A program made the translations under genes and the position numbers. Under the pieces are notes generated by a model. The model ran no database searches and had not been told where the DNA came from. It saw only the letters and a list, made by a program, of their open reading frames with translations. From positions 1 to 64,000 of the forward strand of contig QQVE01000027.1 in NCBI GenBank assembly GCA_003389325.1: a DNA stretch of 64,000 nucleotides, written 5' to 3'. How positions within the stretch are numbered: the stretch's first letter is position 1; every line of letters starts with the position of its first letter. Positions 53,388 through 62,491 of this stretch are shown in pieces. This DNA comes from Planctomycetota bacterium. Its GTDB lineage: Bacteria > Planctomycetota > Planctomycetia > Pirellulales > PALSA-1355.

Positions 53388-55031
53388 TCAGGTGATTTGG
53401 CGCGCTTCGAGCGAGAGGTTCTTTACCTGTTTGCGGGCGATGTCGCGAATGTCGTCGCGGGCGCGGAAGAAGGCCTCGACCACCTCGGCGTCCCATTGCT
53501 GACCCGCCCCGCCGCGGAGGATCGCGTCGAGCTTCTCTTCGGGCATGCCTTCGCGATACGGGCGATCGCTGCCCATCGCGTCGAACGAATCGGCTACGGC
53601 CACGATCCGCGCCAACAGCGGAATCTCGTCGCCGACCAGGCCGTGCGGGTACCCGCGGCCGTCCCACTGTTCGTGGTGATGCAGCACGACCGGCAGCACG
53701 TCGTCGAGCTGCTTGATGTCGCTGAGAATGCGGTGTCCGATTTCGGTGTGCGTCTTGATGTGCTCGAACTCGGCCGTCGTCAGCCTTCCCGGCTTGCGGA
53801 GCACGTCGTCGTCGATGCCGATCTTGCCCACGTCGTGCAGCAGCCCGGAAATGTAAACCGTTTCGATCTGGTTGCGGTCGCAATGCATTTCCTCGGCCAG
53901 CCGCACCGCCACGCGGGCCACGCGATCGCTGTGGCCGCAGGTGTAGGGATCCTTGGCGTCGATGGCCGATGTGAGCGCGCGGACCACGCCCTTGAACAGC
54001 TCGTGCTGCTGCTCGTAGAGCTCGGCGTTGCCGCTGTGGATGCCGAGAATGGCCGCCACGGAGCTGAGCAGGCTGGCTTCGACCGTGCCGAACTCACCGC
54101 CGGAGGAATGGTTCACCGCCACGAGCCATCCGAACGAGCGCGAGCCTTCGCTCAAGGGCACGACGACCAGCTCGTGCACCTGCGGCCAACGCCAATCTTC
54201 CTGGCTGGTGGTGGGCCGGTTGACGATGATCGGCCGCTTGCCGGGCGAGGGGGCGAGCTGGGCCACGATTTCGCGCAGCTCTTCGTTGCGAATCAAGCTG
54301 GGCCCGAACGTCAGCAGCGTCGGCTGGCTGCCTTCGCGAGCGCCCTCCAACTGCACGGCCATCGATTCGACCGGCAGCGCCTCGGCCAGCCACTCGAGCG
54401 CCAACGCGGCCAGCTCGTCGCCGCGGCTGGTGAGCTTCAGGTTCTGGGTCAGCCGGTAGATCAGGCTAATTTCTTCGTACGTCGTCGACAGGTTGAGCGT
54501 CAGCTCGCGCACTTCGCGGTCGAGCGTTCCCAGCCGCCACTCGGCGGCCATCCGCTCGGTGGCCAATTGCCCCATCCGCGCCAACACGTCAGGGGCCCAC
54601 GGCGTTTGCGCGGCGATCCAGCTTTCGGCCTCTTCGGGCGCCACGCCCAACAGCTCGGCGGCCTGGGCCAGTTGAGCGATCGTGGCACTGTTGCTGGTAG
54701 CGAACGTGCCCACGGCCACGACGCACTGTTGGTGCTCGCCGTGCACGGGCAACGCCATCACCACCAGCGGCGGCGACTCTTCGATCAGTTCGGCCTTGCC
54801 GCGCGAGGCCACGGCGCGGCACAGCTCGCCGCGCACGAGCCAATCGCGCGCGTCCTGATCGGGCGCGCGATGCACGAGTTCGCCGGTCATGCCGTCGACC
54901 AGGTGAAACTCGATCGCGAACCACTCGCGGAGTTTGTCCAGCAAGTTCGACCGCCAGGCGCGGACTTGCGGCGAAGGACACGGCTCGGGAGGCGCAGCAG
55001 GGTGCGTGGCGACGCTTGGTTTGGGCGACAT
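53388..55031 (-). CDS. HD-GYP domain phosphodiesterase with GAF-like sensor region
   Basis: 547 aa from ATG 55031. The N-terminal about 330 residues have a mixed alpha/beta pattern in two parts that look like GAF-type sensors (EFHLVDGMTGELVHR; SMAVQLEGAREGSQPTLLTF), joined by helical stretches such as REVRELTLNLSTTYEEISLI, often seen before GAF domains. The C-terminus is HD-GYP: GHSDRVARVAVRLAEEM, LLHDVGKIGIDDDVL (HD), THTEIGHRIL, HHHEQWDGRGYPHGLVGDEIP (GYP) and RIVAVADSFDAM. The family hydrolyses cyclic di-GMP. No membrane segment is seen, so it is probably cytosolic. Confidence 0.88.
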   Translation of the reverse strand: MSPKPSVATHPAAPPEPCPSPQVRAWRSNLLDKLREWFAIEFHLVDGMTGELVHRAPDQDARDWLVRGELCRAVASRGKAELIEESPPLVVMALPVHGEHQQCVVAVGTFATSNSATIAQLAQAAELLGVAPEEAESWIAAQTPWAPDVLARMGQLATERMAAEWRLGTLDREVRELTLNLSTTYEEISLIYRLTQNLKLTSRGDELAALALEWLAEALPVESMAVQLEGAREGSQPTLLTFGPSLIRNEELREIVAQLAPSPGKRPIIVNRPTTSQEDWRWPQVHELVVVPLSEGSRSFGWLVAVNHSSGGEFGTVEASLLSSVAAILGIHSGNAELYEQQHELFKGVVRALTSAIDAKDPYTCGHSDRVARVAVRLAEEMHCDRNQIETVYISGLLHDVGKIGIDDDVLRKPGRLTTAEFEHIKTHTEIGHRILSDIKQLDDVLPVVLHHHEQWDGRGYPHGLVGDEIPLLARIVAVADSFDAMGSDRPYREGMPEEKLDAILRGGAGQQWDAEVVEAFFRARDDIRDIARKQVKNLSLEARQIT

Positions 55032-55264
55032 GGGACTTCGGCGGGATGGGCCTCGGTTGGGTGCCAGGAGGCCAAGTTGCCTCCACCACAACCCTACGCC
55101 ACGAGCGCGGTCCGATTAGTGGCCTGGAAGCAGTTGCAGCGGGCCCACGACGGCCCGGACGCAGCAGGCACGGGTTGCAACGATCGTGACCCACCGAGCG
55201 GGGGCAAGGTGCGCTTCGGGCCCACAGATGCGTGAATCGGGGCCGAGAAACAGCCAGGCGGCGT

Positions 55265-56296
55265 CTAGCTCCCCTGGCGGTCGCGGTAGCGGGCGCTGAC
55301 GCGCTGGAGCACGGCCCGCTCTTTGGCCGAGAGGCCCTCCATGCCCTTTTCGTGCAGGCGCACGAGAATGGCGTCGACCTGGCGCTCTTCTTCGCGCTCC
55401 ATCGAGCGGCGCTTGCGACGGCGCTGCTCGCGCCGTTGCTCGATCCAACGTCGCACGGCGCCGACCGGCCGACGCTGCGGCTCCATCGTCCGCTCGAGGC
55501 TCGTATAACCCTGCGAGAAGTCGTAGCTGAAGAGATCCTCTTCCCAGTCGCTTTCTTCCTGCTTGGTCGCCTCGGCCCGGGCACTGGCCCAGATAAACAC
55601 GGCGAACAGCGCCAGCGGCACCCAGGTCGGCAGCACGTCGGCGCTTTTGATGTCACTGACCAGCCAGGCCAGGATGCAGACGCCCACGGCGGTGAGCTTG
55701 GTCGTGCGCACCGCCACGAGGCTGGCGCTGCGGTAGTCGAGCGCCGGCACCAACAGTGCGCGCAGCACGCGAGCGCCGTCCAGCGGGAAGGCCGGCAGCA
55801 GGTTGACGATGAACAGCACCCAGTTGATCCAGAAGGCGAGCTTGAGCGTCACCGCCCACCAGGCGCCGGTGATCAGCCCCACCGGCTGCAAGGGACTGAT
55901 CAGTTCCCAGACGTTCGCCCCGGTGGCAAACAACAGCGGAAGCGTGATCAGCACGATCGCCAGGTTCACGATCGGGCCGGCAAGCGCGGTGAGCAACTCG
56001 GCCTGCGGCTCGCGGGGGAGCTCGGGATGCGCGAGACCTCCCAAGGGGCCGAGCACGACCGAATCGACACTGCCGCCGACGCGCAACGCGATCAGCGCGT
56101 GACCCGCTTCGTGGGCCGCGACGCTGGCCAGCAACACGGCCACCGCCAGCACGCCGTAGCCGATGGCTTCCTCGCCGGGATGGCTCGTGCTGAGAAACAA
56201 CACGAACACGGCCACGGCCACGAACAAGGCGTGAAAGCCGAGGTGCATGCGGCGCAGTCGGGCCAAAAACAGGCTGAAGGGGGGCACATCACTCAT
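55265..56296 (-). CDS. M50 family site-2-protease-like membrane metallopeptidase
   Basis: 343 aa. Transmembrane segments occur at about 20-37, 47-63, 100-124, 143-165 and 200-240. Zinc site AAHEAGHALIAL (HExxH) at about 60-71, with the second motif LLPAFPLDGARVL providing the Asp. The C-terminal about 90 residues are a cytoplasmic charged coil (RRWIEQRREQRRRKRR), ending in a small domain (LHEKGMEGLSAKERAVLQRVSARYR) that also occurs at the ends of PVC rhomboid proteases. It cleaves membrane-embedded substrates. It is divergent from the Nudix gene. Confidence 0.9.
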   Translation of the reverse strand: MSDVPPFSLFLARLRRMHLGFHALFVAVAVFVLFLSTSHPGEEAIGYGVLAVAVLLASVAAHEAGHALIALRVGGSVDSVVLGPLGGLAHPELPREPQAELLTALAGPIVNLAIVLITLPLLFATGANVWELISPLQPVGLITGAWWAVTLKLAFWINWVLFIVNLLPAFPLDGARVLRALLVPALDYRSASLVAVRTTKLTAVGVCILAWLVSDIKSADVLPTWVPLALFAVFIWASARAEATKQEESDWEEDLFSYDFSQGYTSLERTMEPQRRPVGAVRRWIEQRREQRRRKRRSMEREEERQVDAILVRLHEKGMEGLSAKERAVLQRVSARYRDRQGS

Positions 56297-56421
56297 AGAA
56301 AAATCGCACCCGGCCGGACCAATGCGCCTGCGGCCGTTTGGACCAAAACGGCCTCCGTCGCTATCTTAGCAGCCGCCGAAAGACGAATCAACGACGCCGC
56401 ATTGGCGCAGAAAGCACCCCC

Positions 56422-56943
56422 ATGACCGACGAACCCGAACTGCTGCTGACGGCGCGCCGGTTTCGCGTCGTCCGCCACCGCGAGATCGGCAACGACGGAC
56501 GCGAGCACGTCAAAGAGACCGTCCAACACCCCGGCGCCGTTACGATCCTCCCGATCCTCGACGACGGCCGGGTTTGCCTGATCCGCAACTGGCGCGTCGC
56601 GGTCGGCAAGACGCTGGTCGAGCTACCGGCCGGCACGCTCGAACCCGATGAAGACCCCGCCGCCAACGCCGCCCGGGAGCTGATCGAGGAGACCGGCTTT
56701 CGCGCTGCCAGCATCGAGCCGCTGCGCGAGTTCACGATGTCGCCGGGGATTCTGAACGAACGCATGCATTTGTATCTGGCCACGGGGCTGACGCCGGGGG
56801 AAACGGCACTGGAGGCCGGGGAGCGGATCGAGCCGCTGGTGGTTTCCTGGGAGGAAGCGATGGGCATGGTGGATGACGGCACGATCGAGGATGCCAAGAC
56901 GCTGGTGGGATTGATGTATTACGATCGGGTGCGCGGGAAGTGA
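56422..56943 (+). CDS. Nudix hydrolase, ADP-ribose pyrophosphatase-like
   Basis: 173 aa from ATG 56422. The Nudix box fits GX5EX7REUXEEXGU exactly: GTLEPDEDPAANAARELIEE plus TGF, at about 75-97. The preceding AGTL/PAG region and the following LREFTMSPGILNERMHLYLA are typical of the ADP-ribose pyrophosphatase subgroup. It hydrolyses nucleoside diphosphates linked to another moiety. It is the only gene on this strand between its neighbours. Confidence 0.9.
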   Translation: MTDEPELLLTARRFRVVRHREIGNDGREHVKETVQHPGAVTILPILDDGRVCLIRNWRVAVGKTLVELPAGTLEPDEDPAANAARELIEETGFRAASIEPLREFTMSPGILNERMHLYLATGLTPGETALEAGERIEPLVVSWEEAMGMVDDGTIEDAKTLVGLMYYDRVRGK

Positions 56944-56988
56944 CGAGTGGCGGCGCGGGAGATGTTAGGCGCGGAACACGTTTGGGGG

Positions 56989-57027
56989 GACGCGCCGTCG
57001 CCGGTGGCTCCGGCTAACGGAGGGACG
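56989..57027. repeat. Dispersed repeat, copy 2 (GACGCGCCGTCGCCGG...)
   Basis: GACGCGCCGTCGCCGGTGGC, then TCCGGCTAACGGAGGGACG, closely matching 46164-46201. It sits between the Nudix gene and the 3' end of the pseudokinase gene. Confidence 0.6.
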
Positions 57028-57030
57028 ACG

Positions 57031-59361
57031 CTAGCGGCGGGCGGAGGTGAGTGGGTGGGGATCGGCGCCGGGGGGATCGGGCGAGCGGAGCGGTACCTGC
57101 CAGCGGGTGACGCGCGATTCGGTCGGGGGACCATCGGCCGGTCCGGCGAACGTTAACGCTCCGCGCACCAGGCCGGCGACTTCCAACTCGGCTTCGTCCA
57201 GCACCCAGGCACTCGAGCCGGGGGCGCGCCACACGACCACCGACGTCTCGGGCGGCATGATCGTGCCCTGCCCTCCCCAGGCGAACGCCGCGGCAAGCGT
57301 CTCGGGCCGCTCGGCTCCGCGCAGGACGACCAGCCCGCCCTCGACGCTGCCGGCTAGCGCGCTGTCGTGGGCCGTGATCGTGATCCGGCCCGGCTTATCG
57401 CGCATGCGGCCGTAGCGGCATTCGAGCACAGGGCTTTCGCCGCGCGTCGTGACCCGAGTGAGCACCAACGACACCGGTGCGTCGTCCGCCGGACAATCGT
57501 GCAGCCGCACCACCGGTCCGGCATCGCGGCATAGCGCGTTTTCGAGCCGCACGTTGCAACCACTCGCGCCGCGGCAGTCGACCACCGAAGCGACCGCGTC
57601 AAACACGCAATCGAAAAACGCCAGTTCGCCGGGCAGGCCGGCTGCCCCCTTGTTCGCGCCGGCCCACAACAACGCGTGCGGCGGCTGGGCGCTCTCGCTC
57701 GAAAACGAGCAGCCGCGGAACGCGACCGTTTGGGCTTCGACCACCAGCATCGCCGCCTGCGGCAGCGGACGGGTGCTGGTGCTCGGCGGTGCTTCCCAAA
57801 TGAAGTCGATGCCTTCGAACGTGACCCCTTCGCGGTCGATCACCAGCCCGCGGCGCGGCACGCTGACCAGCGGGCGCCGTCCGGCGCGGCCACGCACGCG
57901 CACGTGGGGCCGCAGATCGAGCTGCTCGACGTGCAGCACCCGGCCGGCCGGCAGCACGATGTCGCGCGATGCCGAAGTTGTGGGCGCGACGGCCGCTGCC
58001 GGCTGCACTTCGGGATCGGCGACCGGGGCACTTGGCGTCGGCAAAGGCCCGGTCGGCAAGAGTGTTTCCGGTATGTCCGGCAGCTTCTCCGCCGCTGGAG
58101 GTTCCAGTTCGGACGGCTTGTCGGGCGGAGCGCTACTCGTCGGAGCGGCGGCCACTTCGGTGCTCGACCAACGGCCGACGATCCAGGGAGCCAGCGCGAT
58201 GCCGACCAGGATGACGGCCGTGGCGGCCGCCACGGCGACGCGCGCAGCAAGGCCCGCCGGTTTGCGCGAGGCTCCACCGCGCGGCACGAGTTGCCAACTC
58301 GATTGCGGACGCCGCACCAGTTGTGCCAGCAGCGCCGCCCCGCCGCGCGTCGTCGGGCCCAGCATTGCACCCACTTCGGCGAACGACTGCGGGCGCGAAG
58401 CGGGATCGCGAGCCAGGCAGGCTTCGATCGCCGCGGCCAGCGCGTCGGGCACTTCGGGGGCCAGCAAGCGCACGTCGAGCGGTCGGGCCGCGTGCACGGC
58501 CTTCAGCTTGGACAGGCTGTTGCCGCCGGGAAACGGCGCGCGGCCCGTCAACAGGTGCGTCCACAGGCAGCCGCAGGCATAGAGATCGCTGGCGGTCGTG
58601 GGCGGGGAACCCGCGGCGATGCGTTCCGGCGCCAGGTAGTCGTACGCCTCGACGTGCAGCTCGCCGAAGCTGTAGCCCTCGTGCGGACGCACCGCGCCCC
58701 GCAGTCCGGCAGCACCCAAGGTCACGTGGCCGGAGGCTTGCAGAAACAGTTCGCCTGCGCCCAGGTCACCGTGTACGAGGCCATTCGCCTCGAGGACGGA
58801 CAACATGGCCGTCATCTCGCGTGCCGCGTGCAGCACGGCTCGCGGGGGCAAGCGTCCGTTTTCAACCATCCAGTCGGCGGCGCGCGTGCCCTCGATCGGT
58901 GCGGTGGCGGCCCAGATGAGCTTGCCGCGCACGCCGCAGTCCTCGACCAGCGCGAGTCCGGTGCCTGCCAGCGGCGCGGATTGAGCCACCAGCCCAGCCA
59001 GCGCCTCGGCCGGCGCATCAGCAGCGGTCTGGTTTGCGCGCACCACGTAGAGCCGCACCTGCCGGCCGGTCTGAGCGTGCCGGGCGGCGTAGCAGTCGGC
59101 GTAGTAGGCTCCGGCCAGCGGGCGAACGACCACATACGGGCCGACCAGCAAGGCCTCGCCGCGGCCGGCGTTGATTTCCGCCGCCTGATAAGGCGAGAGC
59201 ACGCGCATCTGCGCCAGTGCGTCGACCCACACCGATTCGAAGTCGGGCAGATCGCCGGCCAACCGCGCGGCACGCGGAGCCGCCGAGGCGAGTTGCTCGG
59301 GCGTGGCCAGCTTGAGCCGCACGAAAAGTGCCGTCAGGTTGGGCGGAGGCTCAAACCGCAT
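57031..59361 (-). CDS. Pseudokinase-like Ser/Thr kinase-fold protein with transmembrane helix and predicted beta-helix domain
   Basis: 776 aa. Residues about 1-70 resemble the N-terminal leader of planctomycete kinases (MRVLSPYQAAEINAGRGEAL). The kinase fold follows (about 72-335) but is degenerate: the glycine loop is LAGAYYADCY; the VAIK Lys is Tyr (VRLYVV, 105); HRDLKPEN is HGDLGAGE, keeping D199 but losing Lys and Asn; DFG is AAG (217-219). APE (245-247) and DLYACGCLWTHLLTGRAPFP are kept. A transmembrane helix lies at about 373-396, then a Pro/Ala linker, then a right-handed beta-helix-like domain (about 460-750, GVTFEGIDFIW, LVVEAQTVAFRGCSFSSES). Inferred: a non-catalytic signalling scaffold. 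Confidence 0.75.
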   Translation of the reverse strand: MRFEPPPNLTALFVRLKLATPEQLASAAPRAARLAGDLPDFESVWVDALAQMRVLSPYQAAEINAGRGEALLVGPYVVVRPLAGAYYADCYAARHAQTGRQVRLYVVRANQTAADAPAEALAGLVAQSAPLAGTGLALVEDCGVRGKLIWAATAPIEGTRAADWMVENGRLPPRAVLHAAREMTAMLSVLEANGLVHGDLGAGELFLQASGHVTLGAAGLRGAVRPHEGYSFGELHVEAYDYLAPERIAAGSPPTTASDLYACGCLWTHLLTGRAPFPGGNSLSKLKAVHAARPLDVRLLAPEVPDALAAAIEACLARDPASRPQSFAEVGAMLGPTTRGGAALLAQLVRRPQSSWQLVPRGGASRKPAGLAARVAVAAATAVILVGIALAPWIVGRWSSTEVAAAPTSSAPPDKPSELEPPAAEKLPDIPETLLPTGPLPTPSAPVADPEVQPAAAVAPTTSASRDIVLPAGRVLHVEQLDLRPHVRVRGRAGRRPLVSVPRRGLVIDREGVTFEGIDFIWEAPPSTSTRPLPQAAMLVVEAQTVAFRGCSFSSESAQPPHALLWAGANKGAAGLPGELAFFDCVFDAVASVVDCRGASGCNVRLENALCRDAGPVVRLHDCPADDAPVSLVLTRVTTRGESPVLECRYGRMRDKPGRITITAHDSALAGSVEGGLVVLRGAERPETLAAAFAWGGQGTIMPPETSVVVWRAPGSSAWVLDEAELEVAGLVRGALTFAGPADGPPTESRVTRWQVPLRSPDPPGADPHPLTSARR

Positions 59362-59472
59362 GCGTTACCGCGCGAGTGCAACACGTTGCCGATAGGCGCG
59401 AAGAAAGCGGCGCGCCCCCGAGTGCCGTTTAGCTATCAGAACGCGCGCGGGCCGGCAAGAGCAGCGAGGTTG

Positions 59473-60492
59473 CTAGCTGGGCTGGGCGCGAAGCGGATTG
59501 CGGTACAGCACGTCGGCCAGCCAATCGGGACCACGCGGCTCGTCGCGGGGGCGCTCGAAATGCCACTCGGGGTGCGTGGGCACCAGTGCGTCGTCGTAGG
59601 GCCAGGCGTGAAACGGCTGGTAGCCCAACGCCGCGGCGAGCTTGCTCGAGTCGAGCGTCACGTTGCCGGCACGCGGCGGCACCGGCCCGGCGTCGATCCG
59701 CGGGCAACCCACCAGGTGCCGCGGGTCGTAGCCGCCGACGCGGTTGATGATCTGCGCGATGTGGTACAGGCTCAGTTGCCGCGGACCGCCGGCGTGGTAC
59801 AGGCCCGCCAGCCGGCTGGCCAGCACGGCTTCGCAGAGCCGATTGAGGCAATCGGTGTAGGTGGGCGTGCGCACTTCGTCGAAGTAGAGCGTGGCCGGCT
59901 TCGACTTCTTGAACCGCGACTGGATCCAATCGATCGCGCCGGCGTGGCCGTTGAAGCTGATGCCCATGGGCAGGCTGATCCGCAGGGTGCAGGCTTGCGG
60001 AAGGCGCTCGACGAGAAGCTGCTCGGCGGCGACCATCGTCTTGCCGTAGACCGTCACCGGGTCGGTGGGATCGTCCTCGACGTGGTTGCCACCGCCGGTG
60101 CCGGAGAACACCAGGTCGATCGACAGGTGCACGAGCCGCGCGCCGTATTGCTCGACCACGCCGATCAGGTTGCGCACGCCCTCGACGTTGATCCGCCAGG
60201 CCAGCGGCGGGTCGAGCTCGCAAGCCCGCAGCGCGCAGTTGCCGGCACAGTCGAGCACGGCGGCAAAACGATGCTCGTCGAACAGCCGGGCCAGGCCTTC
60301 ACGATCCTCGGCGTTACAGGCCACGATGCCGGGGCCGTCCAAGCGCCAGTTGTCGCGCTGGCGAATGCCGATCACCTGGCCGGGATACTTCGCCTGGAAG
60401 TAGGAGAGCGCGTTGTAGCCGGCCACGCCGGCCACGCCGGTGATCAGCAGCGGCAGCGGAACACGGTTGTCGTCAAACGCCGAGCGAAACAT
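59473..60492 (-). CDS. RmlD-like NAD(P)-dependent sugar nucleotide reductase
   Basis: 339 aa from ATG 60492; the frame stays open upstream but without a ribosome site. An SDR fold with LITGVAGVAGYNAL (GxxGxxG) near the start, the central region LVHLSIDLVFSG, and YGKT carrying the catalytic Tyr/Lys. Overall it resembles dTDP-4-dehydrorhamnose reductase: FKKSKPATLYFDEVRTPTYT and a late GLYHAGGPRQLSLY. Real RmlD proteins are about 290-300 aa; here an extra C-terminal tail extends it. No other rhamnose genes are near. Confidence 0.78.
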   Translation of the reverse strand: MFRSAFDDNRVPLPLLITGVAGVAGYNALSYFQAKYPGQVIGIRQRDNWRLDGPGIVACNAEDREGLARLFDEHRFAAVLDCAGNCALRACELDPPLAWRINVEGVRNLIGVVEQYGARLVHLSIDLVFSGTGGGNHVEDDPTDPVTVYGKTMVAAEQLLVERLPQACTLRISLPMGISFNGHAGAIDWIQSRFKKSKPATLYFDEVRTPTYTDCLNRLCEAVLASRLAGLYHAGGPRQLSLYHIAQIINRVGGYDPRHLVGCPRIDAGPVPPRAGNVTLDSSKLAAALGYQPFHAWPYDDALVPTHPEWHFERPRDEPRGPDWLADVLYRNPLRAQPS

Positions 60493-60781
60493 GAGCCACG
60501 AGCCGTACGAGCTAGCGAAATTCGAACGAAGAACCAATTCTAGCAACGGAGCCCAGGGGCCGTAACCGGCGTGCGCATCGCGGGGCCAAGGCACGAACAG
60601 CCTTGCTCATCTCGCTTGACCGTCGCACTTTAGCCGCCTTAGACTGGCCCCGCTCGGCCGGTGATCGCGACGGGGTGTGTAACATTCCGCGAATTGCTGC
60701 GCTTGCGCAGGGTAGCGGCCCAGCGCGCCCCAAGCGGCGGCCGCCGACCAACCTGACTTTCCGCCCCACGGGAGATGCACG

Positions 60782-62215
60782 ATGAGCGAGGGCACGACCA
60801 CCACCCGCGGCAGTTTTGCCAGCAACTTCGGCTTCATGATGGCCGCGGTGGGCAGCGCCGTCGGGCTGGGCAACATCTGGAAATTCCCCTACATCACCGG
60901 CGAATACGGCGGCGGGGCGTTCGTGTTGGTGTACCTGGTGTGCATCACGATGGTCGGGCTGCCGCTGATGTATGCCGAGTTGATCATCGGCCGCCGCGGC
61001 GGTAGCGACATCCTGGGGGCGCTTCGCAAACTGACCCAGAGCAAGGGTGCGCTGGGCACCGCTTTCAGTTACCTCACCGGGCTGATGGCCGTGTTGTCGG
61101 CCTTTCTGATGCTGGCCTTTTATTCCGTTGTGGCCGGCTGGGCCGTCTATTTCTTTCTGCTTTCGGTGGGGCTGATTCCCGCGGTCGAGTTCGGCAATGC
61201 CACCGTGTTCGACGAACTGGCCGCCAACGCCCGCACGTCGGCCATCTGCCACACGGTGTTCATGCTGATGACGATCGGCGTCGTGACGCTCGGCGTGCAT
61301 CGCGGCATCGAGTTTCTCTGCAAGACGCTGATGCCGCTGCTGTTCGTGATTCTCACGGCCATGCTCGGCTACGTGGCCTACACCGGCGGGCTCGATCAGT
61401 CGCTGTCGTTTCTGTTCCGGCCCGACTTCAGCAAGCTGACCTCCTCGGCCGTGCTCGAAGCCCTGGGGCACGCGTTCTTCACGCTCTCGCTCGGCATGGG
61501 GGCGATGGTCACCTACGGGTCGTACCTCAAGGAAGAAGGCCGCGTCATTCGCGACAGCGTGGCGATTGCGGCGCTCGATACGATCGTGGCCTTGCTGGCC
61601 GGCACCGTGATCTTCGCCGTGGTGTTTCAGGGCGACCTCGAACCTTCGGCCGGGCCGGGACTGCTGTTTCAGACGTTGCCCGAGCTGTTCGTGAACATGC
61701 CGGGCGGTCGCTTCGTGGCCTGCGTGTTCTTCGGCCTGGTGGTGTTCGCGGCCTGGAGCTCAGCCATTTCGCTGCTGGAAGTCGTGGTGGCCTACTTCGT
61801 CGACGAATGGAAGTGGCCGCGATTTGTTGCGGCCGGCGGCATCGGAGCCGGTATTTGGGCGCTGGGTCTGGCATGTGCCATGGGCGTGATGATGACCCAG
61901 GACACGACGCTGCAAGACGGGCTCGACGACATCGTGTCGCGCTACATGCTGCCCATCGGCGGGTTGCTGATCGCCATTGCGGCCGGTTGGCTGGTGCTGC
62001 CCGAGGACGGATTGAGCGGCTTTCGCCACATGGTCAAAGGTGGCGCCGTATTCGGGGGCATCTGGCAGTTTCTGATTCGTTTCGTCACGCCGATCATGGT
62101 GACGATCGTGCTGCTGTGGCAGATGGGGCTGTTCGATGCCTGGCTCAAAGGCGAAACGCCCGCGCCGCCCGCGGAAAAAGGCGAGTTGGCGGCCCCGAAG
62201 GAGCCGGCCGGGTGA
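60782..62215 (+). CDS. Sodium-dependent transporter, neurotransmitter:sodium symporter (SNF/LeuT) family
   Basis: 477 aa with about eleven or twelve hydrophobic helices. The opening FGFMMAAVGSAVGLGNIWKF is the classic TM1 with the unwound Na+/substrate site. AFFTLSLGMGAMVTYGSYL is the TM6 site. A long periplasmic loop follows TM3 (PAVEFGNATVFDELAANART). It imports amino acids or related solutes with Na+. Substrate unknown. Transcribed toward tRNA-Pro. Confidence 0.9.
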   Translation: MSEGTTTTRGSFASNFGFMMAAVGSAVGLGNIWKFPYITGEYGGGAFVLVYLVCITMVGLPLMYAELIIGRRGGSDILGALRKLTQSKGALGTAFSYLTGLMAVLSAFLMLAFYSVVAGWAVYFFLLSVGLIPAVEFGNATVFDELAANARTSAICHTVFMLMTIGVVTLGVHRGIEFLCKTLMPLLFVILTAMLGYVAYTGGLDQSLSFLFRPDFSKLTSSAVLEALGHAFFTLSLGMGAMVTYGSYLKEEGRVIRDSVAIAALDTIVALLAGTVIFAVVFQGDLEPSAGPGLLFQTLPELFVNMPGGRFVACVFFGLVVFAAWSSAISLLEVVVAYFVDEWKWPRFVAAGGIGAGIWALGLACAMGVMMTQDTTLQDGLDDIVSRYMLPIGGLLIAIAAGWLVLPEDGLSGFRHMVKGGAVFGGIWQFLIRFVTPIMVTIVLLWQMGLFDAWLKGETPAPPAEKGELAAPKEPAG

Positions 62216-62308
62216 CGCAGTTGCCCGGCATCGGGGGCGGTGCTACGATACCCGAGCGACCGGCCGCCCGAACGCAAGTGGGCGGCCGATTGTCCATAAT
62301 GGCTGTAT

Positions 62309-62385
<77 letters not shown>

Positions 62386-62491
62386 TTTTTCGTGGCGGCC
62401 GCGGCAAAGTTCTTTGTTCGCCGGCGAGCCGAGTGAACGACACGCTGGCGGCCGTGGCGCACATGAAGTTCTCCCCTGCCCCACCCACCTG

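Noticed and set aside
57676..60543. 955-codon + strand open frame
   Set aside because: It overlaps two well-supported reverse-strand genes (pseudokinase and RmlD-like) and has no recognisable domain.
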